In this document: in pieces, positions 9,697 through 19,442 of the stretch
How positions within the stretch are numbered: the first letter of the stretch is position 1
Layout of the letters: each line of letters begins with the position of its first letter
Source: Vreelandella subglaciescola
GTDB taxonomy: Bacteria > Pseudomonadota > Gammaproteobacteria > Pseudomonadales > Halomonadaceae
Length of the DNA stretch: 64,000 nt
NCBI RefSeq assembly: GCF_900142895.1
Contig: NZ_LT670847.1
Span: 2,542,001-2,606,000, forward strand
Direction: 5' to 3'
Position numbers and translations under genes: made by a program
The notes under the pieces: generated by a model
Seen by the model: the letters and a program-made list of their open reading frames with translations, nothing else
Told to the model about the DNA's origin: nothing
The model's database searches: none

Positions 9697-11139
9697 TCAG
9701 GTTGGCGATAACAAGGGAAAGCGCAGCGTCCAGCGCAGCCCGCCAAGCGGCGAAGCCGAGGCGTCTAAATGTCCGCCGTGGGCGTACACAAGGGCGCTGA
9801 CAATAGAAAGCCCCAAGCCGCTGCCGCCGCTTGAGCGGTTGCGGGAGCCTTCCACGCGGTAAAGGCGTTCGGTCAGTCGGGCGAGCTCTTGCTCGGGCAC
9901 GCCCGGCGCGCTGTCTTCCCAGATCAGCACGGCCTCGTCATGCTGGCGAGTGAGCGTCACGTGAAGCGTGCCCGGCTCGGTGGTGTAGGCGCAGCTGTTG
10001 TCCAGCAGATTGTGCCACAGCTGGCGCAGGCGTTGGGCATCGCCGTTTATGTAAAGCTCCGGCATCAGCGTGTCGGTCAGCGTGAACTGGGTGTCTTCAA
10101 GCCAGCGCCTGGCGTCGTTCAGGTGGTGTTGTAGACTGTCGCTCATATCAAGCGGCGCCAGCTGAATATCTAGCGCGCCGGCGTCGCTTTGCGACAGCAG
10201 GCGCAAATCTGTCACCAGGCGTTCAAGCTGGCTAACCTCTTGCGCCAGCGAGCCGAGGTTATCAACGTTGAGCGGGCGGATGCCGTCCTGCATGGCTTCG
10301 ATCTCGCCGCGCAAAACGGCAAGCGGCGTGCGCAGTTCGTGCGCCGTATCCGAGACCCAGCGCGCGCGCGCGTCACGATTGGCTTCTAGCGTAGCGGCGA
10401 GGACGTTGAAGTCCCGCGCCAGTCCAGAGAGCTCGTCGCGACCACGCACGGGTAGACGAATGTGATAGTCGCCTTTTGTCAAGCGCAATGCCCCCGTGGC
10501 AAGCGTGCGGGCACGCCGGCCCAGCCACCACGACAGCCCGCCGGCCAGCAGCAGCGAGGCAATGCCCAGCGATATGATGATTAGCGAGAGATTGCTGCGC
10601 TGGCGGTCGAGAAAGCGGTTTTCCATGCGCTTGAGGATTTCCTGGGGCGGCCGGAAACCGAGCGAGCCGATTTCCTCCTCGCTGGCGATTAGCGGCATCC
10701 AGTGCCAGCTGGTGGGCGTATCCTCGGCGTGGCGGGGCGAGACAATAAAACGTCCGTCCGGCGCGCGCAGGGCAAAATCCTGAGCCTCGCCCAGCGGCGA
10801 GGGGCGTTCGTCGTCGCCGCGGCCAAGCTCGTGGTAGATGATGGTGGGCCAGCGCAGCGGGTCGTGTTCCAGCCAGTCCCAGTTCTGATGCTGCTGCCAG
10901 CGGGCGGTGAGACCCTCGGCCAGACGCATGGCGCGACGCTCTTGCGCCTGGTTCAGGTAATCCAGAAAACCACGATCAATGCTGTAAGAGACGGAAAGAA
11001 ATACGGCGACGGAAATCGCCACGTTAATGCTCAGAATAATCGCGAAAAACTTAAAGCCTAGCCGTGACAGGCGGCGATAGCGCGCGCGGCGAAACGATAT
11101 CCCCAAGGGAGACCCCAGTGTGGCAAAGAAAGCGGGCAT
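9697..11139 (-). CDS. Sensor histidine kinase (BaeS-like)
   Basis: A 480-aa membrane histidine kinase. A first helix lies near residues 30-52, a periplasmic sensor loop of about 130 residues follows, and a second helix is near 185-205. Next come a HAMP linker, the H-box DTAHELRTP (phospho-His about 267), the N-box HNLLDNSCAYT and the G-box SGLGLSIVSALVYAHGG. It is first in a minus-strand unit with the response regulator and a Spy-like gene. The ligand is unknown; BaeS homologues sense envelope stress such as indole, zinc or misfolded protein. Confidence 0.88.
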   Translation of the reverse strand: MPAFFATLGSPLGISFRRARYRRLSRLGFKFFAIILSINVAISVAVFLSVSYSIDRGFLDYLNQAQERRAMRLAEGLTARWQQHQNWDWLEHDPLRWPTIIYHELGRGDDERPSPLGEAQDFALRAPDGRFIVSPRHAEDTPTSWHWMPLIASEEEIGSLGFRPPQEILKRMENRFLDRQRSNLSLIIISLGIASLLLAGGLSWWLGRRARTLATGALRLTKGDYHIRLPVRGRDELSGLARDFNVLAATLEANRDARARWVSDTAHELRTPLAVLRGEIEAMQDGIRPLNVDNLGSLAQEVSQLERLVTDLRLLSQSDAGALDIQLAPLDMSDSLQHHLNDARRWLEDTQFTLTDTLMPELYINGDAQRLRQLWHNLLDNSCAYTTEPGTLHVTLTRQHDEAVLIWEDSAPGVPEQELARLTERLYRVEGSRNRSSGGSGLGLSIVSALVYAHGGHLDASASPLGGLRWTLRFPLLSPT

Positions 11140-11344
11140 AGGCAGTCAGCTAATGAATGCAAGGCGGCGGCGGTGAATAACAGTGGTGGAGTGGCAACGT
11201 AAACAGGCATAAAACATGAGCGCAACATGCTAGCATCCGGCGACGTTGCGCAGCGATTTAACGCTTGGGTGTAACGTTTGTGCAGTAAACACTGCTTGAG
11301 CAGTTACGCCGTATGAGAGCGTATCAAAAATAAGGACGTTTATT

Positions 11345-12673
11345 GTGGATAAAAAAATCATTGTTGTGGCCGGTGTGGTTGTCGTCGCCGGTGGCTTTAT
11401 CGCTCACAGCATGGCGGGGAAATCCGTGGAAAAGCAGATTCAACAGAATCTGGCGGCGCTGGAGGCCGATCAGGATATTGCCGTCAGCAATGTGCAAACG
11501 CATAAAGGTTGGGGCAACACCTCGGTGACGGCAGATATAAAGGCGGTGGCAGAGCCCGGGCTTGGCGGCGAGTTGGCGATGGAAGTGGGGTATTTGTCCC
11601 GCGAGGCCGACGGCTTAATGACCTTCAACGGTGAAGTGCTGGAAGGCGTGGTGGATTTCACCACCGAGCTTGGCAACGGCAAGCGAAACTACACCTTTAG
11701 TGCCGATGAGCTCACCGCCGCAGAGTACGGCATGGTGTTTGAGCAAACAGAGGGCAACGGTTACGTTGACGCTGAACGAGAGCACTTCGCCCTTAATATG
11801 CTTACCCAGCGTATGGATCTTCAATATACCAGCAGCCACATGCAGATTAGCGGCCTGCAAACCGAGCTTGAGCACAATGTGGCGCCGCAAGACGGGGAGG
11901 GCCGCTCGCATGTCCGTTTTGCCGTAGAAGGTGCGGCGCTGACGGTGAACAGCCGCGGAGAGCCACTTGAGGCCGTACGCCTGGGTGAGTCCGAAATCCG
12001 CAATACGGCCACGCTTGACGGGGATACGCTGACCTCTCAGCTCTATTTTGCCGCTAGCGACGCCGTGTTCATGGGTAGCGAGCCGGGCCATGCTGAGCTT
12101 GATATCACCGCCGAAGGACTGAACTATGAGGCGTTTCAGGCCGTGTCTGAGGCGCTGGAGCAAAGCCTTGAGACCATCGATGATGAAGCAACGTTACCTG
12201 CACAGCGGCAACAAGCCCTGACCCACGATCTGCAGGAGACGCTGGTTGAGCAAGCCCACACGTTGCTTGCCCACTCCCCCTCGCTGCACCTCAATACGCT
12301 AACGATAGACGCAACGCTACCCATGATCGGCCGCGCGACGACCGATCTATCAGGCAGCCTGGCGTTTGACGGTGATGGGCTGCCGCAAGACGCGACCAAT
12401 GCGCTGCTGGCAGATATCAATGCCGATATGCGCCGTACCGTTGTGGCAACACAGGGGCGCCCGGCGATGAGCGCCCGCGAGGCACAGGCTGAATTCGCGC
12501 CCCGCGTTAGCGCAGAGCTTACGGTGACCCAGCTGCCCGACACCATCGTGGGCGAGCTGCCGCCCGGGCTCCAGGCGCTGCTGGCCAACGGCGATGCGCC
12601 GCATACCTTTGCCTGGAAAAATAGCCAACCGCTTTACAACGGCGAGCCGCTGCAACAGGCGCTGCCACAGTAA
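11345..12673 (+). CDS. YdgA-family DUF945 protein
   Basis: A 442-aa protein of the YdgA/DUF945 family. It starts with an uncleaved or signal-anchor helix (IIVVAGVVVVAGGFIAHSM) followed by a long, beta-rich, acidic periplasmic part. The GTG at 11345 is preferred because TAAGGACG lies just upstream and it gives the expected membrane start. Family proteins are common in gammaproteobacteria, have about 450-500 residues and no firm function. It diverges from the kinase gene across about 200 bp that must hold both promoters. A ZIP transporter gene follows at 33 bp. Confidence 0.8.
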   Translation: MDKKIIVVAGVVVVAGGFIAHSMAGKSVEKQIQQNLAALEADQDIAVSNVQTHKGWGNTSVTADIKAVAEPGLGGELAMEVGYLSREADGLMTFNGEVLEGVVDFTTELGNGKRNYTFSADELTAAEYGMVFEQTEGNGYVDAEREHFALNMLTQRMDLQYTSSHMQISGLQTELEHNVAPQDGEGRSHVRFAVEGAALTVNSRGEPLEAVRLGESEIRNTATLDGDTLTSQLYFAASDAVFMGSEPGHAELDITAEGLNYEAFQAVSEALEQSLETIDDEATLPAQRQQALTHDLQETLVEQAHTLLAHSPSLHLNTLTIDATLPMIGRATTDLSGSLAFDGDGLPQDATNALLADINADMRRTVVATQGRPAMSAREAQAEFAPRVSAELTVTQLPDTIVGELPPGLQALLANGDAPHTFAWKNSQPLYNGEPLQQALPQ

Positions 12674-12705
12674 GCGCGATAGGCTAGCGCAGGAGGAACA
12701 GATTT

Positions 12706-13419
12706 ATGCCTGAGAGTATTCTAGTATTGCTGCTGGCATTAGGCGCCGGCGCGTCGATGCCGGTGGGGGCGCTGTTTGCCCGCTTTGACCAGCTACATCC
12801 GGCATGGCTGGGCAGCGAGTGGCGGCATTTTATCGTAGCCTTTGGCGGCGGCGCGCTGATCTCGGCGATTGCGCTGGTACTAGTGCCGGATGGCGTGGCC
12901 AAACTCTCGACGCCGGCGGCCGGGCTATGCTTTGCGGCCGGCGGGGTAACCTTTTTCCTGCTGGATATCGCCTTAAACCGGCTGCAAAGTGCCGCCGGAC
13001 AGCTGGTCGCGATGCTTTCGGACTTTATTCCCGAGGCCATCGCACTCGGGGCTGCTTTTGCTGCAGGTGAAAACACCGGACTTTTGCTGGCATTTCTGAT
13101 CACGCTGCAAAACCTGCCCGAGGGCTTTAACGCCTTTGAAGAGCTTGCCCGCTCGGGAAAGCTGGCGCAGGGCACTATTATTACGGCGTTTTGTGCTATG
13201 GCGCTGCTGGGGCCGGCGGCAGGTCTGGCCGGCTATTTTTGGCTGGGCCAGTATCCCACCGTTATGGGCGCGCTGATGCTGTTTGCCAGCGGCGGCATTT
13301 TGTACTTGGTGTTTGACGACATTGCCCCGCAGGCCAAGCTGGAGAATACGTGGATGCCTGCGCTAGGCGCAGTGGCGGGTTTTTTACTCGGGCTAATCGG
13401 CAGCATGCTCGCTGGCTAA
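12706..13419 (+). CDS. ZIP family metal transporter
   Basis: A 237-aa integral membrane protein of the ZIP (Zn/Fe permease) family. It has about eight helices. The two metal-binding helices are seen as DFIPEAIALGAAF and LQNLPEGFNAFEEL, which carry the family P-E-x3-G and N-x-P-E-G motifs. These place it with bacterial ZupT-like importers of divalent cations. The AGGAGG ribosome site is 7 bp from the ATG. It lies 33 bp after the DUF945 gene and 34 bp before an nfeD gene, so it may be part of a loose operon. A second ZIP gene occurs at 39.3 kb. Confidence 0.82.
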   Translation: MPESILVLLLALGAGASMPVGALFARFDQLHPAWLGSEWRHFIVAFGGGALISAIALVLVPDGVAKLSTPAAGLCFAAGGVTFFLLDIALNRLQSAAGQLVAMLSDFIPEAIALGAAFAAGENTGLLLAFLITLQNLPEGFNAFEELARSGKLAQGTIITAFCAMALLGPAAGLAGYFWLGQYPTVMGALMLFASGGILYLVFDDIAPQAKLENTWMPALGAVAGFLLGLIGSMLAG

Positions 13420-13452
13420 TGAGAAGGGGGTGGTAGTGCGAGAGGAGGGCCA

Positions 13453-13914
13453 GTGGATATCATAAGCGCAGGCTATGTGTGGCTGATGGTGGCGCTATTG
13501 CTGGCGCTTGCCGAGCTGGTGACGGGCAGTATGGTGCTGCTCGCGCTTGCCATTGCGGTATTGCTGACCGCCGGCGTGGCCGCTCTTGGCGCCCCGCTTG
13601 TGTGGCAGCTTGCCGCACTGGGTATGGCAAGCGCGGTGTGCGTGCCGCTGATGATTAAGGTGATTCGCCCGTGGTTTTCGCCGGCCGGCGTGAACTACGG
13701 CGTGGCCGGCACTGGGGCACAGCAAGGTCAGCGATTTTACATTGTGCACCGCGATTACGACGGCGCCAGCGGCATCAAAATAAAGGGCGACTTCTTTCGC
13801 GCCGAGTACGTGGATGCAGCGCCTGATGATGCGCCGGCCGAAGGAGAAAAAGTAGTGTTGGATCATTTTGACGGCACGCTGGCGCGGGTCATCAAACAGG
13901 GAAACTCGTCGTAG
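13453..13914 (+). CDS. NfeD family protein
   Basis: A 153-aa NfeD protein of the short type. Two or three helices (residues 8-70) precede an OB-fold-like C-terminal domain with alternating Gly/Val strands ending at LDHFDGTLARVIKQ. The GTG start is preceded by GAGGAGGG. NfeD proteins are membrane partners of stomatin/SPFH proteins, and the paired SPFH gene begins 28 bp downstream. The pair is thought to organise membrane microdomains or proteolysis. A second, unlike NfeD/SPFH pair lies at 42.3-43.5 kb. Confidence 0.8.
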   Translation: MDIISAGYVWLMVALLLALAELVTGSMVLLALAIAVLLTAGVAALGAPLVWQLAALGMASAVCVPLMIKVIRPWFSPAGVNYGVAGTGAQQGQRFYIVHRDYDGASGIKIKGDFFRAEYVDAAPDDAPAEGEKVVLDHFDGTLARVIKQGNSS

Positions 13915-13941
13915 GCGAATCAACAAGGCAGGAGTAGAACA

Positions 13942-14988
13942 ATGAACGATTCCGTGAGCGTGGGGCTTTTGATCAGCGTGATTGTTGTGGTTATCGGCGT
14001 GCTGATAATCGCCAAGGGACTGATGATTGTGCGTCAGTCAGAAGCCGTGGTGGTGGAGCGGCTAGGCTCGTTTAATCGGGTTCTGGAAAGCGGCATCAAC
14101 ATTATTATTCCGTTTATTGAAAAGCCGCGGTCGATCACCATGATCCGCTACCAGAAGCGCAACGACACCTATGTCGCCGTTACCCGCGAGGAGACGCGCA
14201 TTGATCGGCGCGAGACGGTAATGGATTTTCCCGGCCAACCGGTCGTCACCACGGATAACGTCACCGTGCGCATTAACGGCGCGCTGTACTACAACGTGGT
14301 GATGCCCGAGCGCGCGGTGTACGAAGTCGAAAACATGAGTCAGGCCGTTGAGGTGCTGGCGAAAACCACGCTGCGCTCGGTGGTCGGCAAGATGGAACTG
14401 GACAAGCTGTTTGAATCTCGTGCCGAGGTCAACAACCAGATAAAGGCGACGATGGAAGAGCCGGCGTCCAAGTGGGGCATCAACATTACCCGGGTGGAAG
14501 TGCAGGATATTGAAATGCCTCAAGAGGTGGAGTCGGCGATGCGGCTGCAAATGGCCGCCGAGCGCAAGCGGCGCGCCACCGTGACCGAGGCCGAAGGCGA
14601 AAAGTCCGCGGCCATTGCCAAGGCGCAAGGGCAGCGCGAATCGTCGATTCTGAACGCCGAAGGCGACAGAGAGTCAGCCATTCTGCGCGCCCAAGGCGAG
14701 AAGGAATCCATTAGCCTGGTGCTCAGCGCGCTGGGCGATGACGACGAACACAAGCGCACCGTGGTGGGCTATCTGCTGGGGCAAAGCTATATCAAAAGCC
14801 TGCCGAACATGGCTAAAGACGGCGAGCGCGTGTTTGTGCCCTATGAATCCTCGGCGCTGCTGGGGTCGATGGGCATGTTCCGTGAAATGGCCGGCAGCCC
14901 GGAAGACGCCGTCAAGGCGTCGGGAGCGCTGCGCCAAGGCATGGTCGGCGGTGCGGCGAGCGCGCCCGATCCCGGCGCTCACACCTGA
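13942..14988 (+). CDS. SPFH/stomatin-like protein (QmcA-type paraslipin)
   Basis: A 348-aa SPFH/Band 7 protein. It has one N-terminal membrane anchor (about 8-30), the SPFH domain from IVRQSEAVVVERLGSFNRVL to about residue 190, and a coiled-coil Ala/Glu-rich region around 195-255 with repeated AEG/AQG units. A C-terminal tail follows. The stretch QMAAERKRRATVTEAEGEK is diagnostic. Such proteins oligomerise on the inner membrane and act with NfeD or FtsH-type partners. AGGAG precedes the ATG. It is co-oriented with the upstream nfeD gene, so a two-gene functional unit is likely. Confidence 0.88.
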   Translation: MNDSVSVGLLISVIVVVIGVLIIAKGLMIVRQSEAVVVERLGSFNRVLESGINIIIPFIEKPRSITMIRYQKRNDTYVAVTREETRIDRRETVMDFPGQPVVTTDNVTVRINGALYYNVVMPERAVYEVENMSQAVEVLAKTTLRSVVGKMELDKLFESRAEVNNQIKATMEEPASKWGINITRVEVQDIEMPQEVESAMRLQMAAERKRRATVTEAEGEKSAAIAKAQGQRESSILNAEGDRESAILRAQGEKESISLVLSALGDDDEHKRTVVGYLLGQSYIKSLPNMAKDGERVFVPYESSALLGSMGMFREMAGSPEDAVKASGALRQGMVGGAASAPDPGAHT

Positions 14989-15021
14989 GACCTGCATGCA
15001 TAGCGGTTTAAAGGAGCGCGC

Positions 15022-15354
15022 GTGTTGGATATAAGAGCCGTCGGCCTGTTTCTGATCACGGCGCTGGCAGAAATTATCGGCTGCTATCTGCCCTACCTGT
15101 GGCTGCGTGAACACAAGTCCGCGTGGCTGCTGGTACCGGGGGCGCTGAGCCTTATGCTGTTTGCGTGGCTGCTGACGCTGCACCCCGAGCCGGCAGGAAG
15201 GGTCTATGCGGCTTACGGCGGCGTGTATATTGCCACCGCGATTACCTGGCTGTGGCTGGTTGACGGCGTGCGCCCTACGCTTTGGGACCTCACCGGCTCG
15301 GCGGTGGCGCTATTGGGTATGGCGATTATTTTCTTCGCCCCGCGTGTGGGGTAG
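15022..15354 (+). CDS. YnfA family membrane protein
   Basis: A 110-aa, four-helix membrane protein of the YnfA/UPF0060 family, related to small multidrug-resistance transporters. It shows the family pattern [18 protein letters not shown], a central [18 protein letters not shown] segment and the closing [20 protein letters not shown]. The GTG at 15022 follows AAGGAG. It closes the plus-strand run, and its 3' end overlaps the 3' end of the convergent FUSC gene by about 45 bp. Substrate and physiological role are not established. Confidence 0.85.
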   Translation: MLDIRAVGLFLITALAEIIGCYLPYLWLREHKSAWLLVPGALSLMLFAWLLTLHPEPAGRVYAAYGGVYIATAITWLWLVDGVRPTLWDLTGSAVALLGMAIIFFAPRVG

Positions 15355-17391
15355 TGCGCGGCGTACCTGCTGGGCGCGTATGGCCTGGCGTTCAAGCGAT
15401 AGCGCGAGGCGTTCGACTAGCCCGGCCAGCAGCGCCCGGCGGCGCGGGTCCAGCGAGCTTTCGTCGCGCGCGGCGGCAATCAGCGCCTCGCCCGCCGGGC
15501 GTACGCAGCGCGGCGTTTCGCTGCGGGCGCTGCCGGCGTAGTCGTCGGCCAGTGCGAGAATAAAGTCGCGTTTTGCGCGGGCGAGTGCGGCGTTATTCAG
15601 CCCGTCGAGCCGGCGGCGCAGCTGCAGGCAGGCGTAGCCGACGTCAAGGCCGGTCAGCCCCAGGCTGAATAGATGGCGTTGGTCCTCGGGCAGGGTGTCA
15701 TCGTGTTTGGACAGGTGCAGCAGGCGGTCGGCCATACGGCCGATAAAGCGCGTTTCTGCATCGTCAACCGGCGCGCTTGCCAGCCGGCGCAGGTCTCCCG
15801 CAATCGCCCACACCAGCCGCTTGCGGCGCAGCGTGGCGCCGGGCCCGGGAATCAGACGAAATCCGGTCACCACGGCACTCAGCCCCACTAGTACCGCCAA
15901 CGCGCGGTTAATAAAGCTATCAAAGGAAAAGTCCATGCCGTTGCCGGGCATGGTAAGCAGGATATTGCCGATGGTAAAGGCCAAACAATAGCCGATCAGC
16001 CGCGGGTTGGCCGAGCCCAGCAGCCCCAGAAACAGCGGCGTCAGAAAAATCATCGCCAGCATGGGAAAGCCGCTGGCCTGGGCGAGCAGCACATGGCCGA
16101 ACAGAAACGCGCTGGGAATGGCGGCCAACATGCCTTTGGCAAAGGTCATGCACACCGTGACCGGGTTGTCGCGGCTGGCAAAAAACGCGGAAAAAAGCGT
16201 GCCTAAAAGCATCGCTACCTGGCCATTGGTCCAGCCGGTGGCCAGCCAGAACGTTGCCAGCGTGGCGAAAATGGCGCCGGCGCGCAGGGCGTTGACGCCG
16301 GCCACCAGATGGTCGCGGTGCCACGCCAGCGCCACGCCGCGCAGGGACTTACGTGACGGGTGGGCGATGGCGTCGCGGGCATCCAGCATGATCAGCGCGT
16401 GCCCCAGCGCCTCGCGCAGCCCCAATAAGCAGCGCTGCTCAAGCGGCGTCAGCGCCGCTTCGGGGTAGTCCAGCGCTCGGCGGCGCAGGGCGTGCAAAGG
16501 CTCGCGGGCGGGTTCGGTGCCGCTGTATTCAGCAGCGCTCGCGAAGCCGTCGGCGAGCTGCTGCGCGAGCTGCCTGATGTCGTCTTTAATCCCCTCGCCG
16601 TCGTTGTGCAACAGCTGTTGCAAGGCGTGGAGCGTGGCTAGAAGGCGCAGGGTGTGGCGGGTCAGCACGTGGCTGGCGCGAATGCGCCCCGCCCCCTCAG
16701 GACCTTCGTAGCGAGCCGCCTGGCTGTCGCCTTCAAGCTGGGTTAACGGCGCCAGGCTGTCGGTGAGCGTGGCTTCCAGCGCGGCGTGGTCGGCGGTGTC
16801 GCGCAGGCGGTAGGCGGCGTGGGTAAACGCCTGGTTGACCACGCTGTCGGCCTGACGCTCCAGATGCGCGCTGACCCGAGTAGGCCACAGTAGCGCGCTG
16901 ACCAGCGTCGCGCAGGTGGCGCCCAGCGTCAGCTCGGAGAGCCTGGCCACGGCAATGGAAAAGATACGATCCGGCGCACTGGCGCCAATCACCACGATCA
17001 GCATGGCGGTTACTGCGCCCATGATGCAGCCGTAAGCGGCGTTGTTGCGCAGCAGCGCGCTGCCGTAGGTACACAGCATGATCCACAGCGTCAGGCCGGC
17101 AAGCGCGGGCACCGGTGCCTGGGCAAACAGCGCCATCAGAATGATGCCGGCCACTGCGCCGACCAGCGTGCCGCTGATTTGGCTAAGCCCTTTTTCCAAT
17201 ACCATGCCGCTCATCGGGCGGATCTGTAGAAACGCCGCCGAGATCAGCGCCCAGTAGGGGCGCTCCAGGTCGAGCCACAGGGCGATATACAGCGCCAACA
17301 ACATGGCAAGCGTTGCCTTGAGCGCGAACTTGACGGACTGAGCGTCAGGCGTCAGGTAGGCCTGATACCAGGGCGAGGCGGTGATGGACAT
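15310..17391 (-). CDS. FUSC-family aromatic/fusaric acid exporter (AaeB-like)
   Basis: A 693-aa inner-membrane protein with two hydrophobic blocks (about residues 25-165 and 370-515) separated by cytoplasmic, helical regions. This is the FUSC/AaeB architecture. The N-terminal segment [19 protein letters not shown] and the second-block [15 protein letters not shown] are typical. It should form a tripartite pump with the HlyD-type protein encoded immediately upstream (gap 2 bp) and the DUF1656 protein before that. In E. coli AaeAB exports aromatic carboxylic acids. The C-terminus is longer than the overlapped convergent ynfA gene requires, giving a real 3' overlap of about 45 bp. Confidence 0.85.
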   Translation of the reverse strand: MSITASPWYQAYLTPDAQSVKFALKATLAMLLALYIALWLDLERPYWALISAAFLQIRPMSGMVLEKGLSQISGTLVGAVAGIILMALFAQAPVPALAGLTLWIMLCTYGSALLRNNAAYGCIMGAVTAMLIVVIGASAPDRIFSIAVARLSELTLGATCATLVSALLWPTRVSAHLERQADSVVNQAFTHAAYRLRDTADHAALEATLTDSLAPLTQLEGDSQAARYEGPEGAGRIRASHVLTRHTLRLLATLHALQQLLHNDGEGIKDDIRQLAQQLADGFASAAEYSGTEPAREPLHALRRRALDYPEAALTPLEQRCLLGLREALGHALIMLDARDAIAHPSRKSLRGVALAWHRDHLVAGVNALRAGAIFATLATFWLATGWTNGQVAMLLGTLFSAFFASRDNPVTVCMTFAKGMLAAIPSAFLFGHVLLAQASGFPMLAMIFLTPLFLGLLGSANPRLIGYCLAFTIGNILLTMPGNGMDFSFDSFINRALAVLVGLSAVVTGFRLIPGPGATLRRKRLVWAIAGDLRRLASAPVDDAETRFIGRMADRLLHLSKHDDTLPEDQRHLFSLGLTGLDVGYACLQLRRRLDGLNNAALARAKRDFILALADDYAGSARSETPRCVRPAGEALIAAARDESSLDPRRRALLAGLVERLALSLERQAIRAQQVRRALPHTRGEENNRHTQ

Positions 17392-17393
17392 GC

Positions 17394-18254
17394 TTAGGGC
17401 GCCGGATCAATGTGCACGGAAGCGGTCATGCCGGCGCTTAGCGTAACGTCGTCGGGAATGTTGTCCAGCGCGATACGTACCGGAATGCGCTGCGCCAGGC
17501 GTACCCAGCTGAAGGTAGGTTGCACCTTGGGCAAAAGTTGTTCGTTGGGCGCGGTGTTGGGGTCGGCGATGGCGCGCCCGATGCTTTCGACGTGGCCGGA
17601 AAGCTCGTGTTCCGCCCCCATCAGGTTGACCCGCGCGCGGTCGCCCACGTTGACCCGCGGCATTTTGGTTTCTTCGAAATAGCCGGTGACGTAGTAGGAC
17701 CCGGCCGCCACCAGCGCCAGCACCGGCTTGCCGGCGCTGGTGTAGTTGCCCTCGCCGAGCTGCAGGTTCAGCACGTGCCCGGCAACCGGCGCCGCAACGG
17801 TGGTCTGCGTCAGGTCAAGCTGGGCGCTGGCCAGCGCACTTTGTGCCTGAGCAAGGGTGGCGCTTGCCACGCGGCTGTTGATGCGCGAGGTTTCCTGGCC
17901 TTCGGCGCTGATGGCGGCGCGCCCCAGCCGGTTGCGCCGCGAGGCCTCGTGGCGGGCAAGTTCAAGCTCGGCCTCGCGCTGTTCCACGACCGCCTGGGCT
18001 TTATCCATCGCCGTCTGGTAGCGGCTGGGGTCAATCTGAAATAGCGTGTCGCCCTGGCTAACGCGCTGGTTGTCATCCACGTTGAGCGCCACTACGCGCC
18101 CGGATACGTCGGGGGCGACGGTAATGATCTCGGCGCGCACGCGCCCGTCGCGAGTCCAGGGCGTGTAAAGATAATAATGCCAGAGCCACCAGCCGGCGGC
18201 GGCGGCAAGTGCCACGATAACGAGGGTGACCAGCGTGCGCAGCAGGGTGGACAT
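17394..18254 (-). CDS. HlyD-family membrane fusion protein (AaeA-like)
   Basis: Periplasmic adaptor of 286 aa for the FUSC pump. One N-terminal membrane helix (LVTLVIVALAAAAGWWLW) is followed by the motif YTPWTRDGRVRAEII, typical of AaeA/EmrA-like adaptors. A biotinyl-lipoyl-like hairpin with a coiled coil spans about 45-160, and a beta-barrel domain includes VTGYFEETKMPRVNVGD. ATG 18254 is used; the longer frame to 18401 overlaps the DUF1656 gene and lacks family sequence. The start lies 1 bp after the stop of the DUF1656 gene. Confidence 0.87.
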   Translation of the reverse strand: MSTLLRTLVTLVIVALAAAAGWWLWHYYLYTPWTRDGRVRAEIITVAPDVSGRVVALNVDDNQRVSQGDTLFQIDPSRYQTAMDKAQAVVEQREAELELARHEASRRNRLGRAAISAEGQETSRINSRVASATLAQAQSALASAQLDLTQTTVAAPVAGHVLNLQLGEGNYTSAGKPVLALVAAGSYYVTGYFEETKMPRVNVGDRARVNLMGAEHELSGHVESIGRAIADPNTAPNEQLLPKVQPTFSWVRLAQRIPVRIALDNIPDDVTLSAGMTASVHIDPAP

Positions 18255-18255
18255 A

Positions 18256-18483
18256 TCACAGGGCTCCCGTGGTGGAAAAAGGCGCGGAGAAAATATAGGC
18301 GGTAGCCGCTGTGCATAACACGAACAGCGCGGTGTCGAACCAGGCTTCGAACCACAGCCGCCGGCCTCCCTGTAAGCGGAACAGCAGGGCGCGCAGCGCA
18401 AAGGTAGCGCCCAGGCCGATCACCACGTAAGCGAACAACGGCGGTAGAAACAAACCGCCGATAGCAATTTCGTGTAAACCCAT
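18256..18483 (-). CDS. DUF1656 small membrane protein
   Basis: A 75-aa protein with two transmembrane helices, starting MGLHEIAIGGLFLPPL, the usual DUF1656 opening. DUF1656 proteins nearly always sit directly before a HlyD adaptor and a FUSC exporter, as here, and are thought to be a third small component of these pumps (YdhI/AaeX-like). It lies 14 bp downstream of the lysO-like gene on the same strand, so the four genes may be co-transcribed. Confidence 0.8.
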   Translation of the reverse strand: MGLHEIAIGGLFLPPLFAYVVIGLGATFALRALLFRLQGGRRLWFEAWFDTALFVLCTAATAYIFSAPFSTTGAL

Positions 18484-18497
18484 CGCGTTGTGTTCCT

Positions 18498-19424
18498 CTA
18501 CAACGAGAGCAAAAACAGGATCAGAGGCGGTGACAACAGCGAAAGAATAAACCCGCTGACCACCGCCACCGGTACACAGGCCACGCCGCCGTGCTGCTGG
18601 ATAACCGGCAGCGTGAAGTCCATTGACGTGGCACCCCCGTAGCCAATCGCCAACGCCGCATGGCGGTGAATCACCAGCGGAATCAGCACAAACGCTAGAA
18701 GCTCGCGGGCCAGGTCATTGAAAAACGCTACCCCGCCCATGAGCGGCCCGAGCTGGTCGCCGATCAAAATCGCCGAGAGCGAATACCAGCCAAAGCCTGC
18801 GGCCATGGCGAGCCCCTCGTTCCAGCTAAGCGATAGCAGAGGGGCGGCCAGAAGCCCGGCCAGCAGTGAGCTGGCGGCAAGGGTTAGCGCAATGGCAAGC
18901 CCGGTGCGGTTGAGCAGAATCTGCCTGAGTGGCATGCCCGAGTTACGCAGCTGGCAGCCAATCAGTGCGAGCAGCACATATAGCACCCACTCGGCGAGGG
19001 TTTCGGCATGGCTGAACAGCGCTTTGCCGAGCACCGGGCCGAGGAGCACGCCGGCGGTAACGCCAAGCGCCACCACGCCCACCAGCAACAGCGAGCCCTG
19101 CATGGCGGCAAACTTGCTGACCGGCGCGTTTTTGACCGAGGGCGAGGTGCCCGCGTGCAGCGCCAGCCGGCGCGAAAGCCACCATAGCGCTACGAGGTTG
19201 AAGGCGCTGGTTAGCGTAAACAGCAGCAGCGCGTTACCGCCCAGTCGCGACAGCTGGCTAGAGAGGTTTTCAATCCCCGCCAGGCTTATGCCCATCAGCA
19301 GCAGTATCGCGTACACCGAGCCATTCACCGCGTGGTTGATGGTGCCCTGCAGGCGCTTTGAGCGAACGCGGACGAGATAGCCCACCACGAGCGGCAATAA
19401 AACGATCAGTAATCCGGAAAACAT
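18498..19424 (-). CDS. lysO: LysO-family lysine exporter (DUF340/YbjE)
   Basis: A 308-aa membrane protein with about eight to ten helices that matches the LysO (YbjE) lysine exporter family. It begins MFSGLLIVLLPLVVGYLVR. Family markers include an FGWYSLSAILI segment and GGATSMDFTLPVIQQ, with FFNDLARELLAF between them. LysO exports L-lysine and toxic analogues such as thialysine. Length agrees with the family. It is followed by the DUF1656-HlyD-FUSC genes, with which it may share a transcript. Substrate assignment rests on family membership. Confidence 0.82.
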   Translation of the reverse strand: MFSGLLIVLLPLVVGYLVRVRSKRLQGTINHAVNGSVYAILLLMGISLAGIENLSSQLSRLGGNALLLFTLTSAFNLVALWWLSRRLALHAGTSPSVKNAPVSKFAAMQGSLLLVGVVALGVTAGVLLGPVLGKALFSHAETLAEWVLYVLLALIGCQLRNSGMPLRQILLNRTGLAIALTLAASSLLAGLLAAPLLSLSWNEGLAMAAGFGWYSLSAILIGDQLGPLMGGVAFFNDLARELLAFVLIPLVIHRHAALAIGYGGATSMDFTLPVIQQHGGVACVPVAVVSGFILSLLSPPLILFLLSL

Positions 19425-19442
19425 GATGGCGTACGGCGTTCC